Part shown: piece by piece, positions 29,655 through 41,689 of the stretch
Layout of the letters: every line of letters starts with the position of its first letter
Position numbering within the stretch: the first letter of the stretch is position 1
From: Adiantum capillus-veneris
Lineage: Eukaryota > Streptophyta > Polypodiopsida > Polypodiales > Pteridaceae
Reading direction: 5' to 3'
Length of the DNA stretch: 64,000 nucleotides
NCBI GenBank assembly: GCA_014529385.2
Contig: CM043946.1
Location: 34,306,558 to 34,370,557 of the forward strand
Position numbers and translations under genes: made by a program
Notes under the pieces: generated by a model
The model's input: only the letters and a program-made list of their open reading frames with translations
Database searches by the model: none
What the model was told of the DNA's origin: nothing

Positions 29655-30677
29655 TCCTTAAAACTTACTTTCACCTTATCTACCATCAATAATGCTCTCT
29701 TTTGAGCCCACACCCATGACTCAAGCAGACAAAGAAGGCCCGCAATGTTTTGATATTCAAAAAAATCATAATCCTGATTTGTTAGTTTGTAAATTAGGAT
29801 TTTCAATAATCTTAATGAGGGGTCTCCAACCTATAAATAGGCCCCTCTCCTTCTTGTAAAACAACCTCCAACATCTCACATAGCATCCCAACACTCTATG
29901 CGTGAGGAGAGACTTAGGTGTAGCAACCACTTGTGAGCTTCACTCTTGGTGTGAGAGAAGCCTTTAAGCTACACATTGCAAGTGAGAGAGCGTGAGTTCC
30001 ACAAATCTCAAAAACACTATTGTACATGCTCCTTCATCATCAATAAGTCGAGGTTTGGTGCATCAAAGGCGTGATTCGACGTTCAAATCTTCGTCCTTCC
30101 ATTTGTGCAATACGGTTTGGTGAATTCAAGGTGACTTGTGTATTTGGAGTTTTTATCAGTTGATCTTGATTTTAGAAAGTGTTTTAGTGTGTTTTTCATT
30201 GCCAGTTTTGTGTCCATTGTAAGAGGGTACTGTGGTGAGAGGTCTCCCACACCCTAAGACAGTGTGTGTGTGTTTTGGCAATGTTTAGCAATCACTAAGC
30301 ATTGAGTGAGTTTATACAAGTTCTACGATAGCATCATAACGAACCATCTCCATTTGCAAGTCACAAATAAGGTATTACGCAAGATCCTTTTCTCTCTCTC
30401 TTCCCTTTGCTCTAGCTCTCTCTGGTCCAGTTTGTGTGTGTTTTGGTGTGAGGTTGTTTGTGTGCGTTGTGTGGTGCATCTTCTTGGTTGTGCCAAAATC
30501 TCTCTTGCGTCCTAGTTCGCATACCATAACTAGGTGGTGCCCCTATCTTGTTTGGGTTTGGCTGTGGGTTTGTTGTTGTGTTGTGCTTGTGGTTGCCCCA
30601 GCCCCAATTGAGCAGCACGGGAGCCTTGAGGGGTGTTTAGAGCTCGCCTCTCTTGTTGCCCGCCCCGGACCGCCTCA
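27989..30677 (+). repeat. Element C 3' LTR
   Basis: Near-identical to 18320-21014 and followed by CTGT. TATA box at 29832, (CT)n at about 29600-29652. A 375-base open frame starting inside its end (30653) runs into gag of element A; that start is accidental. Confidence 0.94.
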
Positions 30678-30706
30678 CTGTATTGAGAGGAAGGCAACCC
30701 ACTTTT

Positions 30707-32346
30707 ATGATGGCTTTCCCAAATTTTTTTGGGCGTAGTGGGGAAAATGCTGGGGATTTTTTGGATAACTTGGAGATGGCTTTCCTTGTCTCTGGGAGGG
30801 ATGACGAAGCATTGAAATTGAGAGCTTTTCCTTTGGTGCTCAAAGAAGAAGCTAGGGTATGGTTCCAGGCTCTAGATCCAACCCAAAGAATTGATTGGGA
30901 GGGATTGAAGGCGGCTTTCTACGAAGATTTCAACGAGCCAATTCATCAAAAGAAATATGGCAACGGCCTCTGGCCCTTCATCAAGTTGACCCTCATGGTT
31001 ATGCAACCTATGAGGAAGGTTTTCTGAAACTTTGGGGGCAATGGTCAGACTCACTAAACCCTGGTTGCCTCCAAAAGGATCGATTTATCTCAGGTTTGTA
31101 CCCCTTGCTAAGGGAGAAGGTAAAGAGCAAATTTCCAAATGCTTTTGAAGATGCCTTAAGAATTGCTAGGGAAAAGAATAGAAAGATTCTCTATCAAGCC
31201 CAAGCTGGCCAGCTAGCTTTGGGAGGCAATATCACAACTATGGAAGCTTCTCACATACCTACAAATGTGCCTAATGCACCAGACCTCAATAGAGGTCAAC
31301 AAGAAGATATGCTCCAACAAATAAACAATCTCACAAACCAGCTAGAGGGGTTGAGAGTAAATCTTGTGCAGGGTGCAAGAAGGCCTATTGAGGGAAATGG
31401 TGGGAATCGGCCACCAATGCGACGTCAAGCAAGGGAAATGTTGTGTTACAATCGTGGGGAAAATGGCCACGGCATGTATAATTGCCCTCATCCCAGAAGA
31501 TATGACTACCCTGTCAGAGGTCCTCGACAACAAGTAAGTCCTCCCCGTGCTAGAGCTCAAGCACAAGAGCAACCGCAACCTCAAATTTTGCAGCCACCTC
31601 GTGCTCAAGCTCAAGCCCCTGCTACTCAACCAAATGTGAGCATCATAAGGATGGAAGAGGTCCTCAAGGGCAGAAGCAACCAGGAAGAAATAGCTAAAGG
31701 GAAGATGAAGATAGAAGAAGTGGCTACAATGCCTATCAAATGTGTGCGTGTCCAAGATGAAGTAGGTAAAGAAACAAGCAAGGATGCAAGCAATGAAACA
31801 AGTACATCTCGGGCAACTAAAGATGAAGCCAAGAAGAGAAAGACCCGTACTAGGTCTCAAATTGACATCTCTGATTTCCCTATGGGATCTCGGACACAAC
31901 CTTATGACTTGACAGCTGATGTGAGTTCTCAAGGACCAAAGATTACTTGGCCACAACTACTTCATATCTCCCCAAAGCTTCGACGACAATGGTCAAAAAT
32001 GGTGAGCACGAGGGCAAAGCGAAGTAAGCTAGTAAGTGTAATCAAAGCATATGGTCTCAAGGATATAGTGCCTTTGGTGGAGGCTCAAATCAAGGGACAA
32101 CGGATTCCAAAAACTTACATTGACAGTGGAGCAGAGGTTTGTGTCATGACAGAAAAGCTAATGCATCAATTGGGTTTAGAGGTAATGGAATCATCAAACT
32201 TTAGGGCAAAAATGGCCAATAATGTCTCTGTCACTTGTGTGGGTGTAGTGAAAGCTTTGAGAGTTTCTGTTTTTGGAATCACTACAGAGGTTGATGCTTA
32301 TGTGATGCCAGTAAAGGGAGAAGGATACCCCCTTATTTTAGGATGA
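30707..32346 (+). pseudogene. gag-pro: Element A gag and protease, frameshifted and ending in a TGA
   Basis: The start at ATG ATG (30707) lies 20 bases after the stop of the small leader ORF, before C split them. The N-terminal gag domain (FPNFFG, then ARVWF) is in one frame to about 30950 and then continues in another frame (30895-32346), so one frameshift is present. The zinc knuckle at 31444-31485 has Arg in place of its second Cys. The protease shows DSGAEV near 32117. A TGA at 32344 sits where related elements have Arg (ILGRPW), consistent with CGA to TGA. Confidence 0.9.
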
Positions 32347-32355
32347 CCTTGGCTC

Positions 32356-34929
32356 ATGGGTATAGGAGCTAGGCAAGATTGGGCAACAGGAGACTTGGAG
32401 TTGAGGCCTCGCATGGGTGGCCATAGTCGGAAGGTGGTTTATAACCTAAAGAATGGGCGACAAGAGAACCTTGAACTAGAGACGTCAGCTGATGAGTGGA
32501 GCTCAAGTGGATGCTCCTCATCCATGGACGAGGAAGAGATTTCAAGTGAAGAGAGTGATAGCACTCTCGAAGTCATGGGCGTCACCATAAAGGAAACTAC
32601 CTCATCAGAAGACAACCCAAGGATCCAAATGGAGAATGTGTGCGATGCTAGCCTAGAGGAGATGTTATCCAAGGATATAAAGGAAGAAGAAAAGGAGGGT
32701 TATGTAAATGTTCTCAAGAAGCATGCATCATTGTTTATTTTTGATTACACTCACATTACAGGTGTCACTGCAGTGAAGCATCATATCCATCTAAAAGAAG
32801 GGAGCAAGCCAGTAGTACAAAAACTAAGAAGATTAGGAGTTGTGCAACAAAATGCATTGTTGTCTGAGGTGAAGAAACTCTTAGAAGCAGGATTCATATA
32901 CCCAGTAGAAGATTCAGAATGGGTCTCCCCAGTAGTGGTGAGGCCAAAGAAGAATGGTAAATGGCGAGTGTGCATGGATTACAAGCCACTAAATGCTGCA
33001 ACAAAGAGGGACCACTTCCCTCTCCCATTTCAAGATGAGATTCTAAATGAAGTAGCAGGCCATGAGAGATACACAGTGTGTGATGGCTACTCTGGCTACT
33101 TTCAAATACGCATTGCAGAGGAGGACCATAAAAAGACTACTTTCATCACACCATGGGGATGTTTTGCATTTCGAGTCATGCCTTTTGGTCTCACCAACGC
33201 TCCAGCCACCTTTCAACGATTCATGAACATGGTCTTCCAACCTTACTTTGGTAAGTCCATAAGGGTTTTCATAGATGACTTTTGTATTTACAGATCCAAA
33301 AGTATGCATCTCGGAAAGATTGATGAAGGATTTACTCGTTTAGCTAAGCTAGGTGGACAACTAAACAAGGACAAATGTCACATTGGGGAAAGCAAGGTTA
33401 CACTATTAGGGCATGTAGTGTCCATTGATGGAATCGAGGTAGATCCTGAAAAGATAGAAACATTGCTAAATCTACCTTCCCCAACTTCCATCAAACAATT
33501 AATCTCTTTCTTGCAAAAGCTAAGATATTTGAGTAGATTCATACACTTACTCTCCCAAGTGATATTTCCTCTACAACAGCTGACTCATCAAGAGACGCTT
33601 GTTTGGAGTGAAGAAAGTGATGGGCATTTTAGAGAGATTAAAAAAATGTTAGGGTCACTCCCTGTAATCCTCCAACCTTGTTGGGAAGAAACATTCTTTG
33701 TAAACACTAGTGTGGGAGAAGAGACCATTGGTGCTGCCCTCCTACAAAAAGATCCAAAAACATCCTTTATGAGGCCTGTGTATTTTGCTACCCACCTCAT
33801 GGAAAACACAGAGAAGGCCTACACCCTGATGGAACAGCTAGTGTTAGCTCTCATGTTTGCGGTAACCAAATTTCGGCCATACTTGCTGCCGAAGAGGTTT
33901 GTAATTATCACTGTGGAGGATATGTTTCCCTATGCACTACAACATATGGAAATCTCTGACAAAATAGCAAAGTGGGAGGTGCGACTTCAAGAGTTTGATT
34001 ATACAATACAGGTTGAAAGAACAACTCGAGCATGCTTAGCCGACATTTTAACAAACAAGTGCTATGAAAAAGTTTTCCATTTGAAGAGAAAGGAACTTCC
34101 ACCATCTCCAGCTCCAGAGGCTTTGGTCAATGCTTATAGCCTCTACTTTGATGGAGCATACAAGAGAACCAAGGATAAGGCAGCTGCAGGCATCGTGGTC
34201 TTATCTCCAGAGAGGATCCATGGTGAAGGGATCACTCTAGAAGATGTCCACTCCAACAATGAAGCAGAATATCATGCTCTAATTCATGGCCTTTGTTGGT
34301 GCCTCGATAATTCAATTAAGAGATTAAACGCTTTTGGTGACTCCATGCTTTTGGTAAGGCAAATGCAAGGTACATGGGCTTGCAAAAATGCCCGTCTCTC
34401 TACTAAAATGAGAGAAGCAAAAGCTCTTATGAGGAGATTTAGGGAGGCACAAGTACATCATGTGCCAAGAGACCAGAACAAGGATGCACACCACCTAGCA
34501 TCATCAAATTTAAATGAGTCAATAGTGGGATCAGTGGCCATCAAACTTCCACTTCAGCAAGGCAAGGAGGACTTGGAAGATATTATGCACATTCTGAAGC
34601 AAGGAGAGGCTCCTAAACACTTGAATGCAGGGGAAAGGCGATGGTTAGCTAGGAAGGCTACCAGGTATCCCATAGTAAATGATGACTTGTATTGTCTTGG
34701 TAAGGATGGTGTTCTTAGGAGAGTGCCTTTGAAGAGTGAAATTGAAGAGATTTTAAAAGCTTGTCACGATGATATGTGCGGAGGACACTTTGCACACGAC
34801 GCCACTAGTAGAAAGGTTCTACAAGCTGGGTTTACTTGGCCAAGTCTTCATCGTGATGTCAAATACTGGTGTCAAACATGTGATGAATGTCAGAAAGTAG
34901 GACCACGACGGCTCATAGCTGAACTTTAG
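32356..34929 (+). pseudogene. pol: Element A pol, right copy: RT, both RNase H domains, start of integrase
   Basis: Open for 857 codons after the TGA at 32344. It contains the FIDD reverse-transcriptase box, the native RNase H and the archaeal RNase H (FDGAY, NNEAEY). It is nearly identical to 1-2544, with a 6-bp deletion in the second RNase H near 34209 and scattered substitutions. It ends at the TAG at 34927, which the left copy shares at 2542. Confidence 0.93.
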
Positions 34930-35810
34930 AACCCAATAAAGGTATATGGGCCCTTTGAGAAGTGGGGAATTGATGCCATATGACCTCTACCACGCACTCA
35001 GTCAGGTAAATAGTACATCATCATGGGAGTAGACTACATGACTAGATGGGCTGAGGCTATGCCGACCAATAGAATTACTGCTAAGGATGTGAGTCAGTTC
35101 ATCTTTGACCACATCTGTTGTCGGTTTGGCACCCCTCTTGAAATACTATCTGATAGAGGACCAGGGTTTAGAGCAGACTTGCTAGGAGAACTCATGAAGA
35201 AGCTAAATATTCAGTATCAACACTCTACTCCTTACTACCCTCAGTGCAATGGTTTGGTGAAAAAGGTAAATGGAATCATTTGCCAAGATTGGGACAAACA
35301 CCTGAATGGAGCTCTATGGGCCTATAGAACCTCCTTCAAAACCACATTAGGGTACACACCCTTTCATTTGGTTTATGGAAAGGAGGCGCTTTTGCCCATT
35401 GAAGTGAAGTTAACAAGTCTTTGAATATTGGATAGCCAGGTAGGCTCTCAAAAGGAGAAAGTACATCAAAGGATCATGGATCTAGAGAGGCTGCAATTGG
35501 ATCGTGAAGAAGCCATCAACTACTATTCTCAAGAAGCAGAGAAGCGCAGAGAAAGTTCAACAAAAAACTAGCATCCAAAGACATCAAAAAGGGATCTCTG
35601 GTGCTTCGATATGACAATCGCTTCGACACTCGTAAGGATGGAAAGTTTCTTTTCCGATGGGAAGGCCCATTCTTGGTCACCAAAAAGTTCAAAAATGGCT
35701 CTTACAGACTTCAAGACATTGATGGTAAAGTGCACAAGACCAAGACAAATGGATGGTGTCTAAAGCCTTATCACATCAGGATAAGGTCAGCTCAAGATCA
35801 AAGAAAGTAG
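34930..35810 (+). pseudogene. pol: Element A integrase, right copy, decayed
   Basis: It continues the integrase with stops near 34981 and 35011, a 33-bp deletion near 35284 relative to the left copy, a TGA near 35422 and a one-base deletion near 35553. The catalytic Glu codon is AAA (Lys) at 35260-35262, where the left copy has GAA. The last frame, 35601-35810, carries the C-terminal domain. Not functional. Confidence 0.9.
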
Positions 35811-35851
35811 GCTAGAGGCATAAATACCCCTAGCCAGGTTTGGGGGGGCTA

Positions 35852-37138
35852 TGATCCGAGCCTATCACAAATTTTTGTTTATCATATTTTGTTGGTTTTC
35901 CTTGCTTCTAGAGGTTTACAATAAAAGAAAGAGTGAGAACAACCTCTTGGAAAAAATTTTGAAAAATTTCTGATTTGATAGGAATTTTTTCTTGACTAGT
36001 TCACCGGAGGTGAAAGGTAGAGGGAGAACCTAGTGGTAAAGGGAAGGGAAAATATGTAAATGTGAAAAGAAAAGATATGATGTGGTTGTGGAGCCATGCA
36101 CCCATGATTCAAGGGTCATGAGTGGCTCATATCATCATGGCTTTGGAGCCATATGATGATTCAAACAAATGGGACCCAAGTGGAAGACTTGGTAAAGGAA
36201 GGAACCAGACACATGATTTTGCTGAATTTTTAAAACATACTTCCACTCCGATCCAAGAAAAGTTGTCTCCATCAAAGTTGTACCTGATGAGCTGGAGATT
36301 CTGGCCATATTTTTTTTATAATTTTTGCATCTACGGTCTAGGAGATATGGCCAAAATGGCGGACACCAGTTTTTTCAAATGTGGTGGAGACCACCCCCTC
36401 TACCTTTACACACACACACACCCTTCCTTTTCCACATTGAGACCTTCTCTAAAAATCAGCCATTAGTCTTCTCACCCTCCTCTCCTTCCTCCTCTCTCTC
36501 AAGATCAAAAACCCATCAAAATTCCTCTTCTAATCACCTCTCAAGTCATGCTTAATCTTGTTGTAATTCATAAGTTCTCATTCAATCCCTTTCTATTATT
36601 ACTAGATATGTATTGATTTTATGTAGATTCTTTACATTTTAAAATAAGGAAGCTCTTGGACTCAAGCTATGGAGGAAGGAGTGAAGACAACACAAGTGAT
36701 GATGGAGCTAATTGGTCAACAAATCACTTGGAAGGAGCTTCTTCATTGGTTGAATGTCCCTAATCAAGCTTCATTTGTACAAATTACACTTGGATCTTAA
36801 CCTCACTCCTAATCACTCTCTTTCCTATATAAAGAGGCCTTCCCCTTTGTAATTTCAAGCCTCCCTCAGCCCCATTGAGTCTTTGTATCACTCACCATGA
36901 GCCCATAAGCTCATTCATTCACTCTATTCTTGCACATTCTAGAGTGCAAATTGTTTCATGCTAGTAATCACTCCTTCTCTTACTTATGTTAATTAAGAGA
37001 AATCTTTTATATATGTGTGAGAGTGCTTGATGTGATCTTGGCTAATCCTTGAGTGGTTGTTTGGTAATTTACATGCTATTTGTGTTGGGAGTGTTCCATT
37101 CCTTGTACACACACTAAGGTTAATGCTTCATTCATAGT

Positions 37139-37190
<52 letters not shown>

Positions 37191-37305
37191 TGTAGCGGTC
37201 CTAGCCCACGCTTCCAAGACTAGGTGGTGCCCTTATCTCATTTCCCTTGTGGCGCAATGGAGTTTGTTTTGGTGTAGAGGCCGCCATTCCAAATTTCCTT
37301 CGTCA
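35852..37305 (+). repeat. Family A right LTR, uninterrupted
   Basis: TGATCC to CA, 1454 bp, preceded by the same polypurine tract as at 3484. It keeps the empty CTAG site (36961-36964) at which element B entered the sister LTR. TATA box at 36826 and (CT)n at about 37140-37187. LINE sequence follows directly. Confidence 0.93.
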
Positions 37306-37981
37306 ACACCATAGCCTCTCCGTAATGGACGACCTTCCAATTCAGTCATAAAATGTGAAGGGCATAAAGCCTACCCATAAGAGCATGTTCGTCTATGAGG
37401 AGGTCAGAAAAACTGCTCCAAATTATTATCTAATTCAAGAGGCCCATCTTGATGCTTTTGATTTTAGGAGGCAAGCATTTGGGGAGTAAGATATTGTTTT
37501 ATGATCATGGTACACTTGGGTTTAGTGGGGTGTTGTCCATCATTGGCAGGAAGCGAGAGCCACAGGTTGTGTTGAACCATCCCTTGTGGAGAGTCCTTGG
37601 GGTAAGAGTGAAGTGGGGTAGGATAGTTCATTACCCTTATTAACATTTATTTGTCGCCGTGATGCTTAGGGGTGCTCAATTTGTGGGTTTGTGGTCAGTG
37701 GAGTAGCTCTCCGATTGGACATACACAAGCCTTCACTACACCAATACGGCCTTTCATATGCACATATGCTACATCTCTTATTAGGCGGGCTGGCTTCCCC
37801 CTACCATGGTGTTGCAAAGCAATACTTCCAAGAGCTTGTCATATCACTTTTCCCTTATGCTTCACATACCCAGGGCTAGTAATGATTCTTGTTTCCATGT
37901 GGGAATAAGAAGAAACTAATCTTCTGGGAACAACTATTTAAGAACTCCCTCTTCAAGTTCTTAGTTAAGAAGGCTCTCATA
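37306..37981 (+). pseudogene. LINE copy 1, endonuclease region
   Basis: L1-type LINE ORF2 remnant. It encodes an apurinic-endonuclease-like start (NVKGI, then LIQEAHL, where the Glu is the usual metal ligand), with stops and shifts. It is the paralog of 53268-53941. Its 5' part must lie left of the A insertion, outside the window. It is cut at 37981 by a smaller LINE insertion. Confidence 0.75.
37970..37981. repeat. Target-site duplication of the inserted LINE fragment, left
   Basis: AAGGCTCTCATA occurs here and at 38617-38628 on the two sides of the insert. LINE copy 2 has nearly the same 12 bases once, near 53930, as an empty site. Confidence 0.88.
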
Positions 37982-38616
37982 GTTTGTTGAGGGGCTACAC
38001 CAATTAGCCTCAATATCTGAAGATATTCATGTGGAAAGTGATGTGGGGTGCTCTGCCGACGGGTGTAAAGATACAAGAAAGAGGCATCGGGTCCGATCGT
38101 TGCTCGGGGTGCAGAATATCCAGTGAAGACCTAGCCCACCTGTTCATGGGATGCCAGGCAATCAGGGGCATGGTTGGGAAAATATGCAAGTGGATTCAAA
38201 GGACATGGAAAATTAATTTCTTCAAGAATGATCTGCTCTTTGGGAGTAACAGGATGGGAATTCCTGCTCTTCTGGTCTACACCCAAGTAATCAGGTACTA
38301 CTTCTTGCACCATATTTGGCAAGCAAGGAACCGCCGCATGTTTGAGGGGGATCTAGTTGTGCAAAGATTTCGTGAAATAACACAAGAGAGCAGATTGATG
38401 ATCCATAGGATCGGATGTAAACAAGCCTCAGAGGACTGGTCTAGAACAATACATAACTTCTTGTAATAAGTAAAGCCAAGGAGTAGGAGTGGTTTCTCTG
38501 CCAAGAAGATTACTTGTAATCCTTTGACCCTCAAGGCTCAGTCTGAGCTTGAGGATTGGTGTATATTTCTGCTCTTAATACTATCCACTCACAATTGTGA
38601 GTTTTGCACAAAAAAA
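37982..38616 (+). mobile_element. 5'-truncated LINE fragment with A tail, inserted in LINE copy 1
   Basis: About 635 bp ending in an A run and flanked by a 12-bp duplication, as expected from target-primed reverse transcription. It encodes the C-terminal zinc-binding part of a LINE ORF2 (38029-38466): LPTG, GIGSDRCSGC, EDLAHLFMGC. The 3' UTR ends in TTGTGAGTTTTGCA plus As. The same 3' end occurs inverted at 57879-58319. Confidence 0.88.
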
Positions 38617-41188
38617 AAGGCTCTCATAAAAAACAAGTGATGTAGATATTGTTTCCCGTTGTGCCTGGTCCTCCTCGATGTGCAACATACAATCACTTGA
38701 TCAAAAAATTAGGGCCTCTAGATAAAAAATCTCAAGAGGACACAAACACGAGGCTGAAAGATGAAGTAGAGGAGCTTTCCAAAGGTATGCAAAAAGGTAG
38801 AGTTGACGAAGGGGAACACAAAAGGTGGCTTGAAGCCAAAGTGAAACTTGCCAAGCTGCAAGCTAAGGAGATAAAAAAGAACCGGTTGCTTTCTAGAGAG
38901 CTCGCCCTCAAACCTGACCCGCCCAACCAATCTCATCTTTTTACAGGTCTAAAGTCAAAAAGAAGAAGGGATTCTATTACAACAATCACTCACAAGAAGG
39001 GAAACGTTGTAAGTGACCAGATGCTATGGACAAACTCATGCTTGATGATCTTAGGCAAATAATTGGTCACTCAAAAGTGTGCTCATAGGAGGTTATGGAG
39101 GCAAACTTCTTGGTACAATGATGTGTATAGTGCTTCTTACTAAATCTATAGCATTGAAAAGCTCAATCTCGGTTGATGAATTCTGTTATGCCTTATAGGC
39201 AATGGGGAACAAAAATTCCCCTGGATGGGAATGGCTTTTAGTCAATTCTTTCAAAGAATTGTGGAAGGATCTCCACTAGTTAAGATAGCAAACATGGCTC
39301 TCATATAGGGGCTTTTAGATGCCGGCCTCAAAAAAGGGATGGTCAAACTTATTCCCAAATTGGTTTGCTACTCTGTCAAAACACTAGCGCCATGTCTCAG
39401 TGATGACGGTATTGTACAAGCTCACTTCCATGGTTGTGGCATTAAAAATAGCTGCAATCTTGAATAAAGTCATCAGTCCTCATCAACATGGATTCATCAA
39501 AGGACGTTCTATATATGATAACATTTTGGTAATAATGGCCAACATCAAGTATGCGGCTTTCACCAAGTGAGAAAATATCCTCCTTCAATTGGACTTGGAT
39601 AAGGCCTATGACAAAGTACATTGTGGCGATTATGAAGGTTTTGGGTTTTGGACCCAGGCTGTGTGCAATAGTGCACACACTTGGGGAGGGAAGCTACTTT
39701 GAGATACTTTTCAACAATAGGATAGTTGGTATGTTCAAGGTCAAGTGATCCATCAAATAAGGTTGCCCATTTGGCCCGCTGCTCTTTGCTATTGGCTCTC
39801 ACCCTCTGGTAACTTTGCTTTAGGACAATGCTTCAAAAGGGAAAATTAAAGGTCTTTCACTTCTTGAAGGAAAAAAATTGCTTGCAAAGCTATTCGTCCA
39901 AGCTACGCTAGAGGTGCTTAGAAGAGCCCTTGAGATTTTCTAGCTATTTGTCACAACTTCCGGACCAATGTGTAATATTGAGAAGTCAAGATTAATTTCT
40001 CTATGTGAAAGCGTCTTGTTTGACCATGCGGATTTGTCGGGGAAGTTATTGGTAAGGAAGTTGTGTTTAGGAAACAAGGTGCACCTCAAGGTGTGGGCCT
40101 TTTGGATAAGTAGTGATTTGATTGGGTCGTGAAGAAGATTAATAGAAAACTGAGAAGATAGCAGAGTCACTGTCATCAATGCTTTCATGATCCCTTACAC
40201 TTCGTTTGTGGTTCCACTACTTAAGCTGAGAGAATATAATTGGAAAGAGTTTCTGAAGCCTATCAAACAATTCTTGTGGAAGAGAAATACTAAACCATGA
40301 CCCCTTGCCAATGGCAAAAATGGGAATTTATAGAAAGACCAAAGAAACAATGCAACATTGAGGTCTTAGACCCCACGCTACATGCAAAAGCATTGTTTGC
40401 CAAGCTTATTATGTTGCTAGTAGAGGAAAAGTAGGAATGGCCCATCATGGCCTAGGATATGATAAGCAAAGCAGAGCTTACCTTGAAAGGGGGAAAATGG
40501 AAAGAGGCCACATGGCATGAAAAGATTTTGGTACCTCTCTAGACAATAATTAAGCTTGGCAGCAATACATGGGAATTGGCACGAAAGTGTAACAAAGTGG
40601 CTTTCACCCTAGAATGGGGGGATAAGTTCAGATATTTCAAGGGTTCCTCATGCCAGTTTTCCCCCTATCTTTCCAAACATGGAAGGGGGTCTTTGAACCC
40701 TTTTTAGAGGGAACTTGCCCTCCAAGTCAACAGCAAAGAAATCTCTAAACTATTTCACCTTTGGGATGATGGAAATCTATACTGGAAGGAATCAAATTTG
40801 TAGTGCAGTAGCATAATTTTGGACTATATGAAGGACTTCTTATCAACAGACTATCGGAAGCACTGTCAGCATCACCATCACCCATCTTCGGGGCGGAGTT
40901 AGACTGGAAGGCATGGCGTTGGTAGAAAGATAGAGTGTTCTTGCTCTCAAGATCAAGGATACATATTGTGAGCTAGCTAACAAAGCAGACTAGTTTGCCC
41001 CCACTCACCAAAATTTGGAACAAAAATTGGTGAAAAGAGCGATGGAAAATAAGCGTTAATGCCTTATGGGAGATCAAATGGTCGGATTACATGAAGTATT
41101 TTATCTAAATGGTGTTGTGGAGAGCCATGCCAACTAGGATTAAGGTTTGCGCTACAGGGATCGGCACTCACACTTGCTTTGGTTATAG
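38617..41188 (+). pseudogene. LINE copy 1, rest of ORF2 (linker, RT, C-terminal part)
   Basis: Resumes after the inserted fragment. 38649-39062 encodes the charged linker before RT. RT traces are LDLDKAYD at about 39590 and a GFGP...VHTLGEGSYFE segment. Relative to copy 2 about 21 bases that include the FVDD catalytic box are deleted near 39890 between short ATT repeats. Many stops are present. The alignment to copy 2 ends at 41188. Confidence 0.8.
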
Positions 41189-41677
41189 GGTGCACCTCAA
41201 GGTGTGGGCCTTTTGGATATGTAGTGATTTGACTAGGTCGTGAAGAAGATTAATAGAAAAATGAGAAGATAGGATTTTGTGCTTCTCCCCTTTTTATAGC
41301 AGAGTCACTGTCATCAATGCTTTCATGATCCCTTACACTTCGTTTGTGTCGCCACTACTTAAGCTGAGAGAATATAATTGGAAAGAGTTTATGAAGCTTA
41401 TCAAACAATTCTTGTGGAAGAGAAATACTAAACCATGACCCCTTGCCAATGGGAAAAATGCGAATTGATAGAAAGACCAAAGAAACAATGCAGCATTCAG
41501 GTCTTAGACCCCACGCTACGTGCAAAAGCATTGTTTGCCAAGCTTGTTATCTTACTACTAGAGCAAAAGTAGGAATGGCCCATCATGGCCTAGCATATGA
41601 TAAGCAAAGAAGAGCTTACCTTGAAAGAGGGAAAATGGAAAGAGGCCACATGGCATGAAAAGATTTTGGTACCTCTC
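41189..41677 (+). repeat. Partial direct duplication within LINE copy 1
   Basis: Repeats 40078-40539 (GGTGCACCTCAAGG to GGTACCTCT) in direct orientation. The second copy retains about 26 bases that the first lost near 40157. The junction at 41189 shares GGTG with the normal continuation seen in copy 2 at about 56985, which suggests a microhomology-mediated join. Confidence 0.85.
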
Positions 41678-41689
41678 ATAGTGAATTTT

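Larger units (their letters stand above)
18320..30677 (+). mobile_element. Element C, apparently intact Tat-like Ty3/gypsy retrotransposon (12.4 kb)
   Basis: Two LTRs of about 2.69 kb (18320-21014, 27989-30677) differ by roughly a dozen and a half visible changes. The primer-binding site, four small leader ORFs, one uninterrupted gag-pol frame and a polypurine tract are all present, and the element is flanked by CTGT duplications. All catalytic residues I checked are in place. It is the youngest and only plausibly autonomous element in the window. It sits in the leader of element A. Confidence 0.95.

Noticed and set aside
30653-30706. Upstream ATG for gag of element A
   Set aside because: It lies in the end of the C LTR and became joined to gag by the insertion. 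The native start is the ATG at 30707.
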